From: Corticium candelabrum
Lineage: Eukaryota > Porifera > Homoscleromorpha > Homosclerophorida > Plakinidae
Direction of reading: 5' to 3'
Assembly (NCBI RefSeq): GCF_963422355.1
Contig: NC_085096.1
Span: forward strand, 6,658,717 to 6,722,716
DNA: 64,000 nt
A program made the translations under genes and the position numbers. The notes under the pieces are model-generated. The model did no database searches and had not been told where the DNA came from. It saw only the letters and a list, made by a program, of their open reading frames with translations. Below are positions 44,719-56,321 of the stretch, in pieces (position 1 is the stretch's first letter; each line of letters starts with the position of its first letter).

Positions 44719-44791
44719 GACATCCTATACTCCGCCGACATCCTATACTCCGCCGACATCCTATACTGCGCCAAAATCCCCCCCCCCCCCC
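44719..44791. repeat. 18-bp tandem repeat (three units) followed by poly-C
   Basis: GACATCCTATACTCCGCC occurs at 44719, 44737 and (one mismatch) 44755, followed by an uninterrupted run of C ending near 44791. Confidence 0.85.
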
Positions 44792-45279
44792 TTCCGTCTG
44801 TCCGGATCTGTAACACGCCGAGTCTATTTCTCTAATTAGTCGAGTATGTGACGTGCGCTCGCCAGCCACTGTGTACGCCATCCTCTAATTCCCAACTGGT
44901 AGTGTGCAAGATGCGTACGCTGCAGTCAGAGTATAATAAGCCGGCTCACCAGTGTCATAGACACCACGACGCTCTCTTAATTGAACACGCATGCGTGTAA
45001 GGTAAACTCGCCTAAAGGTGGACACCCTTCGAAGTCATTAGAATGGCTACCGATCAGAAGCCTAACGACAACCTCATTTAAAAGCGCAGGCGCGACTCCA
45101 GTATCCCCAACCCTAAGTTGCACGTGACATCTCGTGATACGCAAAGCCGCCGTTACCTAGAAACCTGACATGTTTAGTCAGATAATTATTAGGGAAGTGC
45201 TCACGTTTTTCAAGCATTTTTTCAGAATAATTCATAGTGACTTAGTCCGCAAATTAGCCTGATTCCTGCGTCTAGTCTT
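44792..45279. other. Intergenic DNA
   Basis: No gene recognised. GC-richer than the surroundings (44880-45130). Confidence 0.35.
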
Positions 45280-45514
45280 GCCAAGAGCACGGCAGAGAAA
45301 TAAAGATGTACTTTCGTAAGGGTGGCAAAAAACCGTTAGACTGTTTTTCGTGGCGTTATGGCAAGAAGACATGCGCCAAGAAGCGGAGCATTCGTACAGA
45401 AACCTGGTTTGAGTCCTCCATACTGACAATCAGTCAGATTTTGAAGTTTACCTACTATTGGGCTCGCAAGGTATTGCTGTGGTGTTGTGTCTTAGCTAAA
45501 ATAAACGTTATCTA
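45280..45514 (+). pseudogene. Merlin/IS1595-like transposase N-terminal fragment
   Basis: Beginning near 45274 with CQEHGREIKMYFRKGGK, the frame continues from ATG 45306: KPLDCFSWRYGKKTCAKKRS, IRTETWFESSILTISQIL, FTYYWARK. The zinc-ribbon followed by KRS(I/V)R.G(T/S).FE.S.L.....L is characteristic of the N-terminus of ISXO2/IS1595-like (Merlin) transposases. A GTATTG donor-like string follows ARK, and the DDE catalytic part is absent nearby. Either a truncated element or the first exon of a damaged one. Confidence 0.5.
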
Positions 45515-46125
45515 AGTGTATGCTACTCTATAGGTTCCACAAGCTACAGCTCGCCTCGAATCCCGCGTTCGCTCACAAACCACGTCTGGTCGTCTCTTTG
45601 TCGAGAGGTGTGTGCTGTCGTGCTGTTGAGGCATACAGCGGACAAAAAGTTAGGGTGGTGAAGGGAGAGTGGTCGAGGAATTGAGCGTGACAGCAAACGG
45701 TGCTTTCTCCGGATACATGCTGGAATTCTATGTGCATCTTATTATCTTATTAATTGTTACTTGGAGTTGATTTTGGGTAGACGATTTAAGGTCGGATTTA
45801 GCTGCTTAAACAGTGGGGTAGGTTTAGTATTCAATATTTGATTTAGGTTGTTGAGTTAGAAGTCGGGTACCCCTTTTCCACCGACATTATAGAGCGAGCT
45901 GGTACTTGCTTTTGGGTTACAAATTTGTTTTCCAATTTGTGTTTTGGTGTCTTTTGTGTTAATTTAAGCGCGACTGGTTCGCGTGTTTCTTATTATCTAG
46001 AGTCCTTGATAAACATAAATGGCAGAATAGTACGCTACCTACCAACTCGATCCATCATAGCTTGAGACTAGAGGAGTGACTCCACGAAACGAGCCAAGAG
46101 GCAACGAGATCGAATCAAAAGAGCC
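45515..46125. other. Intergenic DNA
   Basis: No catalytic continuation of the Merlin-like fragment and no other gene were recognised. Confidence 0.35.
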
Positions 46126-46227
46126 ACAGAGGAAGCAGCCAAAGAGGAAGCAGCCACAGAAGAAGCAGCCACAGAGGAAGCAGCCACAGAGGAAGCAGCC
46201 ACAGAGGAAGCTGTCACAGAGGAAGCC
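46126..46227. repeat. 15-bp minisatellite ACAGAGGAAGCAGCC, seven units
   Basis: Seven consecutive units (last one 12 bp) with few changes. All plus-strand frames are open through it; one gives TEEAA repeats preceded by RQRDRIKRATEEAAK, which looks like a real helical segment, and the others give Lys/Gln-rich or Ser/His-rich strings. No gene boundaries were found. The long antisense ORFs rich in Cys, Phe and Gly are artefacts of the repeat. Confidence 0.75.
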
Positions 46228-46802
46228 ACAGAGAAAACCACGAAGAAAACCACAGATGAAAGGCAAGGACAAGAAACGCGAGAGAGGCGCGGAAGGCAAT
46301 GTGACAGACAAGAATAACATAAATCTAAATAATTTTTTAAAAATGTTAATTCCCGCAGCGCTAAACTCCGTTTACCTTGGTGCCCCCGTCAATCAAAAAA
46401 CCTTGTGGGTTTAAATTACCTGCACGTGACTTAATTAGCATTCATGAGATTAGTTGGGGAAACACTGGTCTCGATCCGAAACGCAATTTACCTTTGGCCT
46501 TGGTGTTCACGCAAGCTCACTCTCCAGTCTGCAGCTATTCGTTGAGATACTATTACTCTACTTGTATTACCCCGCCCTATGGGCGGTGGCAATCTGGGCG
46601 GTGGCTATCTATCGTTGTTCGCCACTTCCGCGGATCTCCTTACCTAAATGGAACCATGTACTTCTGCAATATGTTTGCCAATCCAATCACCAGCTAGGCC
46701 ACGCCCACACATAATGGACTCCGTCAACCGTGTCCTGCCAAGCATGCAACGCCCACCGCGCGGATACGGGCATTTCGAGGGCGTGTTATTCTGACGCGGA
46801 AG
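46228..46802. other. Intergenic DNA left of hAT fragment
   Basis: No coding signal. GGGCGGTGGC is repeated at about 46582 and 46597. Confidence 0.35.
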
Positions 46803-47351
46803 TTGGTAAGTGACATTTTCATGAAGAGGGCGGAACATTTGTCGATTAGAGGCGCTGAATCTGTCGCAATCAAAACTCTGTTGATCAAATCAGCTAATGG
46901 TGAGGCCTGCAAAGCTGAGCTGACGGCAGTTAAAAGATCCGTGCTACAAGGTGATCTGGACTTCTCCAAACTCCCCCGCCATCTCCCCGTTTTGCAGCAT
47001 GTAATCAGAGAGGCGCTTCCGAATATAAAGCGTGTCACAAGTATTGAGACGGTATGCACAGCTATGACAGCATACCGATCTGTTCTAACCGAGATTCACG
47101 AGCTGCTGCGCCTTTGCCTTACAATAGCCGTAACATCTGCAACTTCAGAGAGATCTTTCTCAACTGTTAGGAGGCTACTGACCTACCTACGATCCACTAT
47201 GACGGAGAAGAGGCTAAATAACTGTTCACTTTTACATGTGCAACAAGATTTACTGGATGAAATGAACTTAGTAGACGTTGCGACCGATTTTGTTTCTTGT
47301 ACCGACGAGCGAATAAGGTACTTTGAGGGCCTTAGTACTAGTGCCTGCTAA
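46803..47351 (+). pseudogene. hAT transposase C-terminal fragment
   Basis: The open frame contains TSATSERSFSTVRRLLTYLR (Glu of the DDE triad and dimerisation motif), TMTEKRLNNCSLLHVQQ and NLVDVATDFV, closely matching the end of the 28134 transposase. The upstream 180 codons include IETVCTAMTAYRSVLTEIHE. The N-terminal finger and both first acidic residues are missing, so the copy is 5'-truncated. A right terminal repeat follows at 47528-47543. Confidence 0.75.
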
Positions 47352-47527
47352 TTGTTTCGCCGGAATCATGTATTGTGTTTGGTATAACTAGGATTAATTA
47401 TATAATGGATATTGTAAACGTTTCAAATTGTTAAGCTACATAAAGCCTCTATGGACAGTAGCTTCTCAAACAATGGGATGGTCACGTGACTCTGGGAATT
47501 TGTTGCCGGCACGCCCAATCTGTAAGA

Positions 47528-47543
47528 GCTTCCGCCGCCACTG
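47528..47543 (+). repeat. Right terminus of the truncated hAT element
   Basis: GCTTCCGCCGCCACTG is the complement of CAGTGGCGGCGGAAGC, a hAT-type end similar to the CAGGGGCGGCGGAGC terminus at 27910. Lies 177 bp after the transposase stop. Confidence 0.6.
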
Positions 47544-47599
47544 TTGACTTTATAGCTGTTATCAAATGTACATAATCACGTTAGGTTACTTGCATTGTC

Positions 47600-47673
47600 A
47601 TGGCCGGATTTCACGACAGGGACCCCTTAGGTGTTCGACGTTCTCTTCCCGACGTAAGAACGTTCAGCTACAG
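47600..47673 (+). CDS. Possible first coding exon, unknown gene
   Basis: ATG 47600 begins MAGFHDRDPLGVRRSL then PDVRTFSY, ending CAG|GTACAG (donor at 47674). It is short and plausible but unsupported by any downstream exon or family match. Confidence 0.25.
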
Positions 47674-48730
47674 GTACAGTAGAGTAAAGGTGCTTGCATA
47701 ACGTTGTACAACTTGTCAGACTGATTGTACAACGTTTACTGACTGAAATAAACAGAACAATGACTACGGGTATGCATCTGGCAAAGGTCAAAAGCCTACG
47801 TCCCGCCTACTGCCATCAGCCCCGCCTGCTGTGTCACAAGGGCTGACCCGGATAAACAAAACTCGTATTTCATGCAACCGATAAACACCCTCACAAGCAA
47901 CGGTTTTGTGATGCTCTTGCAAAGTGAAAAGAAAAACATCAATGCAATAGCATGAGGGAAACAAATTGCCTTCTAGCGGTGGAGCTAAGTGCAAAGGCGG
48001 TTCAAAAGTTCCCCCGACTAGCAAGGCGCAAAACCATCTAGACAAAAATCGTCTTGCCTGTATCCAAAACGACAATAAATCGCCTCCAAAACAATCAACG
48101 CACACCTGAATGCCTCAAGATTCATGCAAAAGCGCCCGTACTACGCGGTGAATGTACTTACTTGCACACCGGGCATTTCGAGATCAGCCATTTCAGCCCG
48201 TTTCATCATCTCTACTGTGCAAAAGACATCACGAGACCAACGCAACGCATACTGCTGTTAGCGATCGACTATGATACAGTGCATCCTATGCTGATCGAAA
48301 GAGGGTAGCTGGTCATCTCGTTTCCTGGGACGAAATTCACGAAGTGGGGCGCCATAGCGGAAACATAATCAAAGCGCGTCCACTTCCGTCCCGCTCCTAC
48401 GAAAACTCGTCTTCTGTTGAATCCTACCTATCGTTCAATTTATGCTCCGAACAGTCTTTTCACTACACGTTGAGACAATGGATATCAAAAAGCTCTGGTG
48501 GCTACACAGATATCAGTAAAGTAGTTGACATATCAAGCACCCGAATACAGGACATCGTAACACAACGAGATGCAGATAATCTGAGTCTTGTTTTGAAAGA
48601 TAACGCGTGGGACGTTGTGTAGACTGAGATGATATGCTCCTGCGTCTAGTGGCTGGCGAACATACGTCACATCCGCATACTCGGCTAATTGAGCAAACAA
48701 ACAAACAAACTCCGGCGCATCTCATTTCAG
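47674..48730. other. No firmly supported gene
   Basis: ORFs at 48054-48308 and 48344-48622 (the latter with DISSTRIQDIVTQRDADN) lack ATG starts or family similarity. They could be exons of an unknown gene. Confidence 0.3.
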
Positions 48731-48952
48731 GCCCCCGAAGTCTCGTTTCTGGCCGTCGGAAGCAGTCCGGGCGAAATCCGACTCTACCGCTCGTCTCGGA
48801 CAGTCGAACTCGAGCGGGCCGCCGCGTTTCGAGTGTGAATCAGGCAACTTCAACTTGAACAGCAGTCTCTTTACCCTCGAGAAGCCGTACTCAAGAAATG
48901 CTTTCCTACGCGTCTCTACGCAGGCAAAGTCTCTCACAAGATGCACGAAATA
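48731..48952 (+). CDS. Possible internal exon, unknown gene
   Basis: A strong acceptor (CTCATTTCAG, ending 48730) and donor (TA|GTAAGT at 48953) bound 222 bp that are open in one frame: PPKSRFWPSEAVRAKSDSTA, then FECESGNFNLNSSLFTLEKP and NAFLRVST.. The composition is protein-like, and the frame has no stops despite high GC. The next acceptor could not be matched in phase. A further candidate exon lies near 49150-49298 (DSYSAYFRYARYQTSRN). No family is recognised. Confidence 0.35.
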
Positions 48953-49431
48953 GTAAGTAGTGAACTTACTTACAAAGCATAGTTAACGGCAAGATTATCT
49001 ACGGTTTAGAAGCAGACCCGGAAACGTGGACTTCGTGTACAGCGAGATCGGCGAAAGGTGCGTGTTACCCTCGAGATCGCGCAACTAGAAGCTCCGCCCC
49101 AGATATAGTCTATTATCAATATTATGTTTGTTTACCTTGTAACCCACAGGAGACTCTTACTCCGCCTACTTTCGATACGCCCGGTACCAGACAAGCAGAA
49201 ATTGCCTCAAAACGAAACGTCACAAATGCGAAATTGCGATCGACGATATCGTGATGACTTCGGTATTCAGAGGGAGCCAAAAGCAAACGAAGAAGAAACA
49301 GGTTGCACTTGATTTCGGCCGATCAAAACGGCTTCGAGAAGCGTGAAAACTATCAAGGCCATCGTCACATCGTTCGCGTACGCCTCCTACAGCCGCAAGA
49401 GTTGGAGAGTGTCGATTGCAGGTTCAATAAA

Positions 49432-49580
49432 TGCGAAACCAAATAGTCCCCGCGACCCAATAGTCCTCGCAGGTGCCGAAACCAAATAAGCCCCAGTTGA
49501 ACGGTTTCGGGAACCAAATAAAGCCGAGATAATTGCCCGAGACCAAATAGTCCCTGCAACCAAATAATCCCCGTACAAAA
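49432..49580. repeat. Degenerate direct repeats, ACCAAATAGTCCC type
   Basis: About six copies of an (GAA)ACCAAATA(G)(N)CCCCG-like unit occur at irregular 20-35 bp spacing (for example 49436, 49480, 49513, 49542, 49559). Both strands read open ORFs through it (GLFG.. / WFR.. patterns on the minus strand), likely repeat artefacts. Confidence 0.6.
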
Positions 49581-50895
49581 ACAAACCGCGTCGCGGCTGA
49601 TGACCAATTCGTTCCGTGGTACGAGTGAAACTTCAACTGTTCATCTCTAGGCTGTGTCCACGTATAGCGACTTTACCACCCTACATGTCTAGAATAACGT
49701 AACTCACAGCCTAGATAGCGAACTTTTACCCTCCTACTGACAAGTTGAGTAGCTACGTCGTCGTCTTCGTCCTTGACTCGTGCAGCATAGCGCAGCGGCG
49801 CTTCTGTTCGCTGCCCAGCCTAACTGTAACAGATGAGCCGTTCAACATTTGAGTATCGTCGCCTAATAGATACTGAACAATGTTTATCGGTCCCTTCTGG
49901 GTAGATTTGTGTGCGCACGCTTCGGATGCATGCATTGTACGTCGTGATTTTCCTACAATACATTTGATGCGTCCTGGAACGCATTTGAGGAGGCTGGGAC
50001 GCAGATTTCAGACAAAGGGACGCATCCTATTAAGTGCATTCTTGTCTACTAAAACCCATTACACTGGCAGGTTTAGACTATTTCCCATAAGGTTGAACGT
50101 CAAAATCTGCATTATTTCTGCTGCCTTTTGGACCCTGATGATCTTGGTATAGCAGGGCCTGGCGTTTATGTCTAGGAGGCTAAGCTCTTCCTACAAAAAG
50201 AAAACAGGATTCAGATACAAGGGGTGGAGCTATGATCATTATCCAATTATCTTGTGAGATGTACAGAGAGCAACTGGAACCATTTAGGTTAAATGATGTA
50301 ACATGTACAAGCTCTACTGAGCACACCTGGTGTGACGTCTATCTCATAACTCATGATCACTTCCTTACGGGGTAGATTGTAGGTTACTAGCAGGCGTGTT
50401 CTGTTTACGTACTGCTGAACTGACTTTGCGTCTAGTGCTTGCTCGAGTAACTGTTGACAGATGGGGTGTACACTGGTGTAGGGTGTTAATTTGGTGAGTC
50501 CGGGCAACGAGGAAACTAGGTAGCACCACGTAAACGTGCAGGCTGCTCTATTCTCTGAGCTAGATGCGCTGCTGGCCCTTCAACTTCAAATTTTCAAACG
50601 CATAATTTCCGTATTCCTGTGTGAGCTAGATAGAAGACATACAGTAATGGGCACACAAAACAGGTGGTGTGCGTGTATGATGCGAACGAGCAACCGCAAC
50701 GCAAATCCCGGATGCCTACAGCGGGAACTCAACTGTATTGTCGAAACTCTGTGTTTTTTTGAGCTGAAAGACGTTTGCCTTGATTTCGGGTAGGTTTTCA
50801 ACCTATTTGTGTTTGTTAGTGAATTACCTAATTTGCACACGTGCATGTTGCGTCTAGTTTACAGGTTTCCTACCTAAATAGGATTTTCCTGTGAC
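49581..50895. other. Intergenic DNA, possible 5' region of the OTU-hAT element
   Basis: GACGCAT / ACGCATTTGA motifs recur near 49968-50030. CAGGGCCTGGCG at 50154 has a hAT-like start, but no matching right end was found after 54094. No gene is supported. Confidence 0.35.
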
Positions 50896-53800
50896 ATGCT
50901 GTTAGACGCTGAATGTGTTAAACTGCTTGAGCAGTTAGCTCTGGATCCAACAAAAGCTGCAGAAATTTCCGCCTGTCTTACTCCCCTTACTAACTACGGC
51001 AAACCTCCTGGAAAAGAGTTGCTTCGCGATCTGGATGTTGATGACGTGGCACAGTCAATTTACCCGGATGATGCTGAACCAGGGATGATACCAGTTAGAA
51101 TAGCCGGCGATGGAAACTGTTTGTACCGTGCAGTGTCCCTTGTAATGTATGGTACTGAGAAACGTCACTTAGAACTGAGATTGAGATGTGCACTCGAGCT
51201 TTCTCAAAACGCAGAGTATTATGCATTGCAGTTGCATTCTCTTGCACAAGCAGCTACAAAAAATCAGGAAAAACCAAGTTTTCTGGCAACAGCGTACTTA
51301 GTGCTACTCTGTCAGATGGACCTGCTCGTGAATTGTTCTATAACCAAGCTAAGAGCGGAAATTTGATGAAATCTTACCAGATGGCCATGCTGGCTGAATC
51401 CAGACACAATGCTCGACCTGGTAGCTATGCGTCTCTGCAACATATCATTGCATTGGCATCAGTAGTTGGTGTAAAGATTAGGTCAATCTATCCAAAGTAT
51501 AATGTTGAATTTCGTTCTTTCATGAATACCACTGCTTTTCCCAAATCCTTTTCGACAGAATCTCCATCATCTATGTTGACCATTACGTGGTCATCTTGCC
51601 AGAAACACGACTGTTCACAACTTTGGAACCCCAATCATTTTGTTGCTGTCATTCCTGTGTTTCCTGTTGCTATGCAATCAAGTGACCACAATTATCTCTC
51701 TGAATCCAGAAAAAGACAGCATGGATGTAAAGCTAGGCACAGTGCGACTTTGTTTGATTTCTGGAATCCAGCAAATAAACATGCAAAGACGATTGAAAGA
51801 GTTTCCTCATCAATGCAGTCAGAACCACCAATGAAATCAGAAGTCAATCAATTGTCTCAACAACCAACAACCCCCTTATTATCTCAGGCAACTGATTTTC
51901 CACCTGAAGATACATCTCAGTTGCTTTCCCAAGGTTCAATACTTCCACCAGTCAAATCCAGAGAGTCTTTTGCCCTCTATCAATCTTGTATACCTCAGCC
52001 TTCTCAGGCCTCCTCTTTTTCTTTGCAAAAATCTGATTCAACGAAAAGTGATCAAATGTTTTTAAACCTAAGTTGTTGCAATGAAAAAAGCCACTGTTGC
52101 CAGAAATTGAGGAAATTCTCTTCATCGTGGTTGTCAGACTCGTCGTTTTCTTCATGGCTTACATTTGATGGGTCAAAAATTAGATGTAAAGTTTGTCTAA
52201 CAAGTAAGAAAAAGAACAACTTTACTGCTGGTTGCTCAGATATGCAAAGAACTGCTTTGTCTCGTCACATGAACTGTCCAGACAACATGAGTGCACTGTT
52301 AGACTTGGAACAGAGAAAAGCCATGGTGATAGCTACTCAGAACTCGTTTTCAGAGGAGGAGAAGGCAGTTGTAGGAGCGCTTCGTACAGTCTATTGGCTT
52401 GCTAAAGAAGAATTGGCATCTAGTAAATTTTCCTCACTTTCTTCTTTGCTGAGTTTCCAAGGAGTTGATTATGTTCAATGTCTGAACAAAGAAGATCCAA
52501 CACGGAAAGGCTACCAGCTAACATATCAGAGCAGCAATTCAGTGGCCGACTTTCAAGCTGCTCTTAACTCTGTTGTAGAAGAGAATGTATTATCCATCCT
52601 ACAAAAGTCCCCACTAATTGGCTTAATGACAGATGAATCAACAGACATCAATGTCAGCCGGAAGCTTATGGTATATGTAAAGGCTGTTCATCCTGAGACA
52701 AGGAAGGCTTGCGAGTTTTATATAGCTGATGTTGAGTTGGCTGGAGAGGCAAATAGTGAGAACATCACAAAAGCCGTTTCTAGATTGCTAAAAAAGAAGA
52801 ACATTGATCGCAGGCATGTCGTAGGATTGGCAACTGATGGTGCTCCTGTAATGACAGGGACCAAGTCTGGAGTTGGTGTGTGCCTACGCAGAAAGTGCTC
52901 ACCATACTTGATTCAGGTGCACTGTGTAGCACATCGTTTGGCCCTTGCAAGTGGGCAAGCAGCAGATGCTGTACCACTATTTAAATTATACCAAACAACA
53001 ATCAACAGTGTGTACAACTACTTTGCACATTCATCTACCAGAACGTCTCATTTACGATGCCTTCAAACTGTAGTAGATGATCACCGTGTTACCCTTCATG
53101 CTACGTTCAGCACTCGGTGGTTGTCGTTTCGTGGTGCTGTTGATGCTGCTCGTAAATCATTTTGTTCCTTAGTGCTTTGCCTAGAACATGAAGCAGAGAA
53201 GGGCTGTGCCTCAGCTAGAGGCCTTCTCAGGGCTGTGAACAAAGCTTCCTTTCTGCTTGCTACGTATGGTCATAGTGATGTACTCCCATTACTCAATAAA
53301 TTGAGCCTCGTCTTGCAACGCAAAGCACTAAATTACGCTGATGTAGGCCCTATTGTAAAGGCAACAGTTGATGCCTTATTGAGTTTGAAACATTGCCAAG
53401 GCCCAAATCTTGCTAGCCTGATAGCTAAGCGGAAAGATGATAATATTACTCTCTCTTCGCCAAGCGGTGTCAGAGTCCCTGTCAATGTCTCTGAGGATAC
53501 TTTACAAAGTTTTCTGAAGTCCTTTGGCAGTTTTTGCAGGAATTGTTGGATAACATTCATGCTAGATTTCCATCTGTTGCTATATTAGATGCTCTCTCTG
53601 TGTTTGATCCTCGAAATCTTCCTCCTATTGAAGACCTAGTAGGTTATGGAGATCAACAGATTCGGATGTTGATCAATCATTTTGAAGAACAAGCTCTTGA
53701 AAAGTCGGGCTTTGTCAATGAAGATGCAATGACTGAATGGTTGATTTGCAGGCCCCTTATGAGCAACAAGTTTCGAAATCAGACAATGGTTGAATTAGGA

Positions 53801-54094
53801 TCTGCTATCTTATTTGAACACAGAGATGTCTTCCCACACCTATCACTCCTTCTGGCTGCAGAACTTGTCATACCAGTAACAAATGCTGGCTGTGAAAGAG
53901 GATTCGCTTGTCAGAATCGTATTATGACAAAACTACGGAACCGTTTGTCTGAAGAGAAAATTGACTGCTTGATGCGCATTTCACTAGAAGGACCACCTAT
54001 GTATCAGTTTAATTTTGAGCGTGCGTTTTGCAAATGGAAAGAGCACAAAGCTAGAAGATTACTTGGACAGCACCCTGGGCGCAAAGTGTTATAG
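50896..54094 (+). CDS. OTU protease-hAT transposase fusion (two frameshifts)
   Basis: From ATG 50896: a helical lead (LLRDLDVDDVAQSIYPDDA), then AGDGNCLYRAVSLVMYGTE with OTU Asp72 and Cys75. After a frame change in the A-runs near 51258-51273, the OTU fold continues (PGSYASLQHIIALASVVGVK) to NPNHFVAVIPV with the catalytic His. The layout is closest to vertnin-like OTU proteins. A 250-residue Ser/Gln-rich linker leads to a zinc finger (IRCKVCLTSKKK), then the hAT core: GLMTDESTDIN (D483 of the second frame), ATDGAPVMTG (D551), VHCVAHRLALA and STRWLSFRGA. A shift in the T5 run 53531-53535 leads to the C-terminal region (NAGCERGFACQNRIM, its Glu present). All known key residues of both enzymes are visible. 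Confidence 0.8.
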
Positions 54095-54499
54095 GCAGTC
54101 ACTGCTAGCCACATAACATGATAAACATAATTACAGACTGTTATTAAAAGTTTATTTGCACAAGTTTGGTTAATTAATGAACTAGTAAAACATGATCACA
54201 TGTTTGTTTGATATAGACTATAGTAGAAAGTATTTGCCTTTAATACTTGGACAGCATCTAGGCGTAATTTGTATGACTATATTATAACATGTGATGAGCA
54301 TAGTCACAAAGTGTTATTATTAGTATAGACCTTTGCTTGAATTTTGGTTTAATAATAAACCTGTCTACAAGTTTGGTTGATATAGATACATTACAATTAC
54401 ATTCACCACAAACGTTTACTACTGTACCACATCACATACTTAGGCGACGCCTCTTTGGGGCGAGGCCAAATATGCGCAAGATGGGAACGCATGTTTGAA
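54095..54499. other. 3' flank of OTU-hAT element
   Basis: AT-rich with the strings TTTGGTTGATATAGA/TTTGTTTGATATAGA repeated (about 54204 and 54372). No terminal inverted repeat could be paired with the 5' side. Confidence 0.4.
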
Positions 54500-55544
54500 A
54501 GGGGTTAGGAAAATCATTGTACATCTCAAGATTACGTTGGCTGAAGCTAAAGGTATGTTTGTTGGAAAGAACCTAAGGAGCTGTTGTTCACTGTTTCTCG
54601 ACTTTGTAGATGCATATTCAGCTGATGACTATCGCGCCATGAAGAATTTTCAATCAGCGGAGACATTATACCGGCTTGCCATCCAGCTTTATGACTTATT
54701 TGGTTGGAGCGTTTGAGTTGGAAGATGTAGAAACCATTGAATTATTCTATGTTCCATTTTGGATCTCTTCATAACTTGGGATATTGTTTATATAAACAAA
54801 CGAACTATTAGAAGCAGTAAAGGTCCTGAATGAAGCCTTGCCAATCAAAAGAACCCTTCTCCTTCTACATAAATCATCTCTTACTGTCAGTAAGTATCAT
54901 TTCTGTCACTTTCATTATTACGAGTTTCTCTCACTAAAACATCAATACCAAACGTTACTGATTGTATAGATAAAAATTTACATGAATGTTTCTATCTAAA
55001 CTTGCACATTCATATATGCTATCAACGATGTTTATTAACTTAATTAATCAATTATTGGTTATTAATGATATTAACTTAGAACTAAAACTGTGTTAATATA
55101 TCAATAGTCATCAGATGGGTTTATAGAAGTGATGGATATTGTAATAAGAATGTCTCGAAATGATACGGTCGCAGACATTGCTAGCTATCACTTAGCAGAA
55201 GAGACACTCACTGCCTTCAGTTCTCTTGCACGACTTATGTCTTGTTGATGCTTCACTGTTGCGTGTGTTGTAGGTAATGAGCTAGATGTACTATGTGTAG
55301 TCTGTAGTCTCTGTTGAGCAGCGAACTTGTTGGGAAAGGCTATCAGACTGTGAAGGGAGACTAGGACTGAAAGAGATGAGTCATTGACGGTCGTGTTGTT
55401 GTGTCTCTAGCTCTTCATGTACTTGGACTATGTCTGACTAACCAATCTAAGTATGACGATGCAGCGAGGGTTTTGCAAGAAGCCCTTGAGCTTCGTCTTA
55501 CTTTAGGCCCTGACTACAAAGAATCTACTCCAGCAAATGAGTAG
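54500..55544 (+). pseudogene. TPR gene remnant, plus strand
   Basis: Pieces follow the exon plan of the minus-strand TPR gene: LAEAK with donor G|GTATGT at 54553; exon 54610 on (ADDYRAMKNFQSAETLYRLA, IQLYDLFG), stopped by TGA 54714; exon 54763-54889 (HNLGYCLYKQTNY, EAVKVLNEALPIKRTL), without a good acceptor and with an internal shift; and exon 55411-55544 (ALHVLGLCLTNQSKYDDAAR, VLQEALELRLTLGPDY), ending in TAG. Introns and phase-1 junctions are preserved where testable. The stop and missing acceptor indicate loss of function, although the last exon is clean. Confidence 0.6.
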
Positions 55545-56152
55545 CTATAAGCTTTATCTTGCCACACATATAATTTTTGATTCTATTTCTCAGATTCTAT
55601 ATAAATATGTATTGCGTGTTTGTGTTAAACACGTTCTGTATGTGGTTGCATGTATTGATACAAACACAGCACACTCATCTTTCGTTTTTTAGTTTACAGT
55701 AAATTTAGATTCAGAGTTCTTTACTCTAATTGTCTATTTATGGATTGTATTAACCATTGTTTCCATATTCAGTCATTTTTGTTCGTAGTTTAGTTTACGT
55801 GTAGTGTTATGTTTCATGCTGTGAATTCCTGCATTGCGTAGGTGTAACCAATAGGAGTTAACAAAATGACAATTCTTGCTGGTAACATTTCTATTAAATT
55901 TGTGTGCTTGTCTGTTTGGCTAGCGACTTGAATCTTAGCCTGTGTACTCTCTTGTACGCAATTCGGTCACGCCCTTTTGTCATAAAAATAGAAAATCTGT
56001 GCAAACGCCTCTCTGTCCCTTTGTTAATCAAGAATTTGTCAACATTGTGCCAGTTTATCTTGTAGGAAAAGCAGGAATCGTTATCAGCAAGCTCGTCGCT
56101 ATCAGAGTATACTATAGCTGCATTTCTTTGCTGTTTGTCTTTTTCTCTCTTT

Positions 56153-56183
<31 letters not shown>

Positions 56184-56321
56184 CTAAACCCTCGGCTGGT
56201 GTATGTAATCACATATCTCATAACGTGATGAGGTCTTAGCCCAACCCACTCGTCTCAGCTAAGGTTTTCAATGCATTCGTTTATCTAGACAACAGTTCAA
56301 TCCAGACTTGCGTACTTACAG
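55545..56321. other. Intergenic DNA
   Basis: AT-rich. A (CTGT) tract lies at 56154-56180. A minor ORF at 55942 is not supported. Confidence 0.4.

Noticed and set aside
44719..46227. CRISPR-like arrays
   Set aside because: The repeats are contiguous without unique spacers, and the genome is eukaryotic.
46039..46320. Cys/Gly/Phe-rich minus-strand ORF
   Set aside because: Antisense reading of the 15-bp minisatellite.
49365..49636. Three minus-strand ORFs with GLFG-like repeats
   Set aside because: All minus frames are open through the ACCAAATAG repeats; nucleoporin-like GLFG appearance is coincidental.
54430..54480. GGCGACGCC...GGGGCGAGGCC as right TIR of the OTU-hAT element
   Set aside because: No complementary sequence found upstream of 50896.
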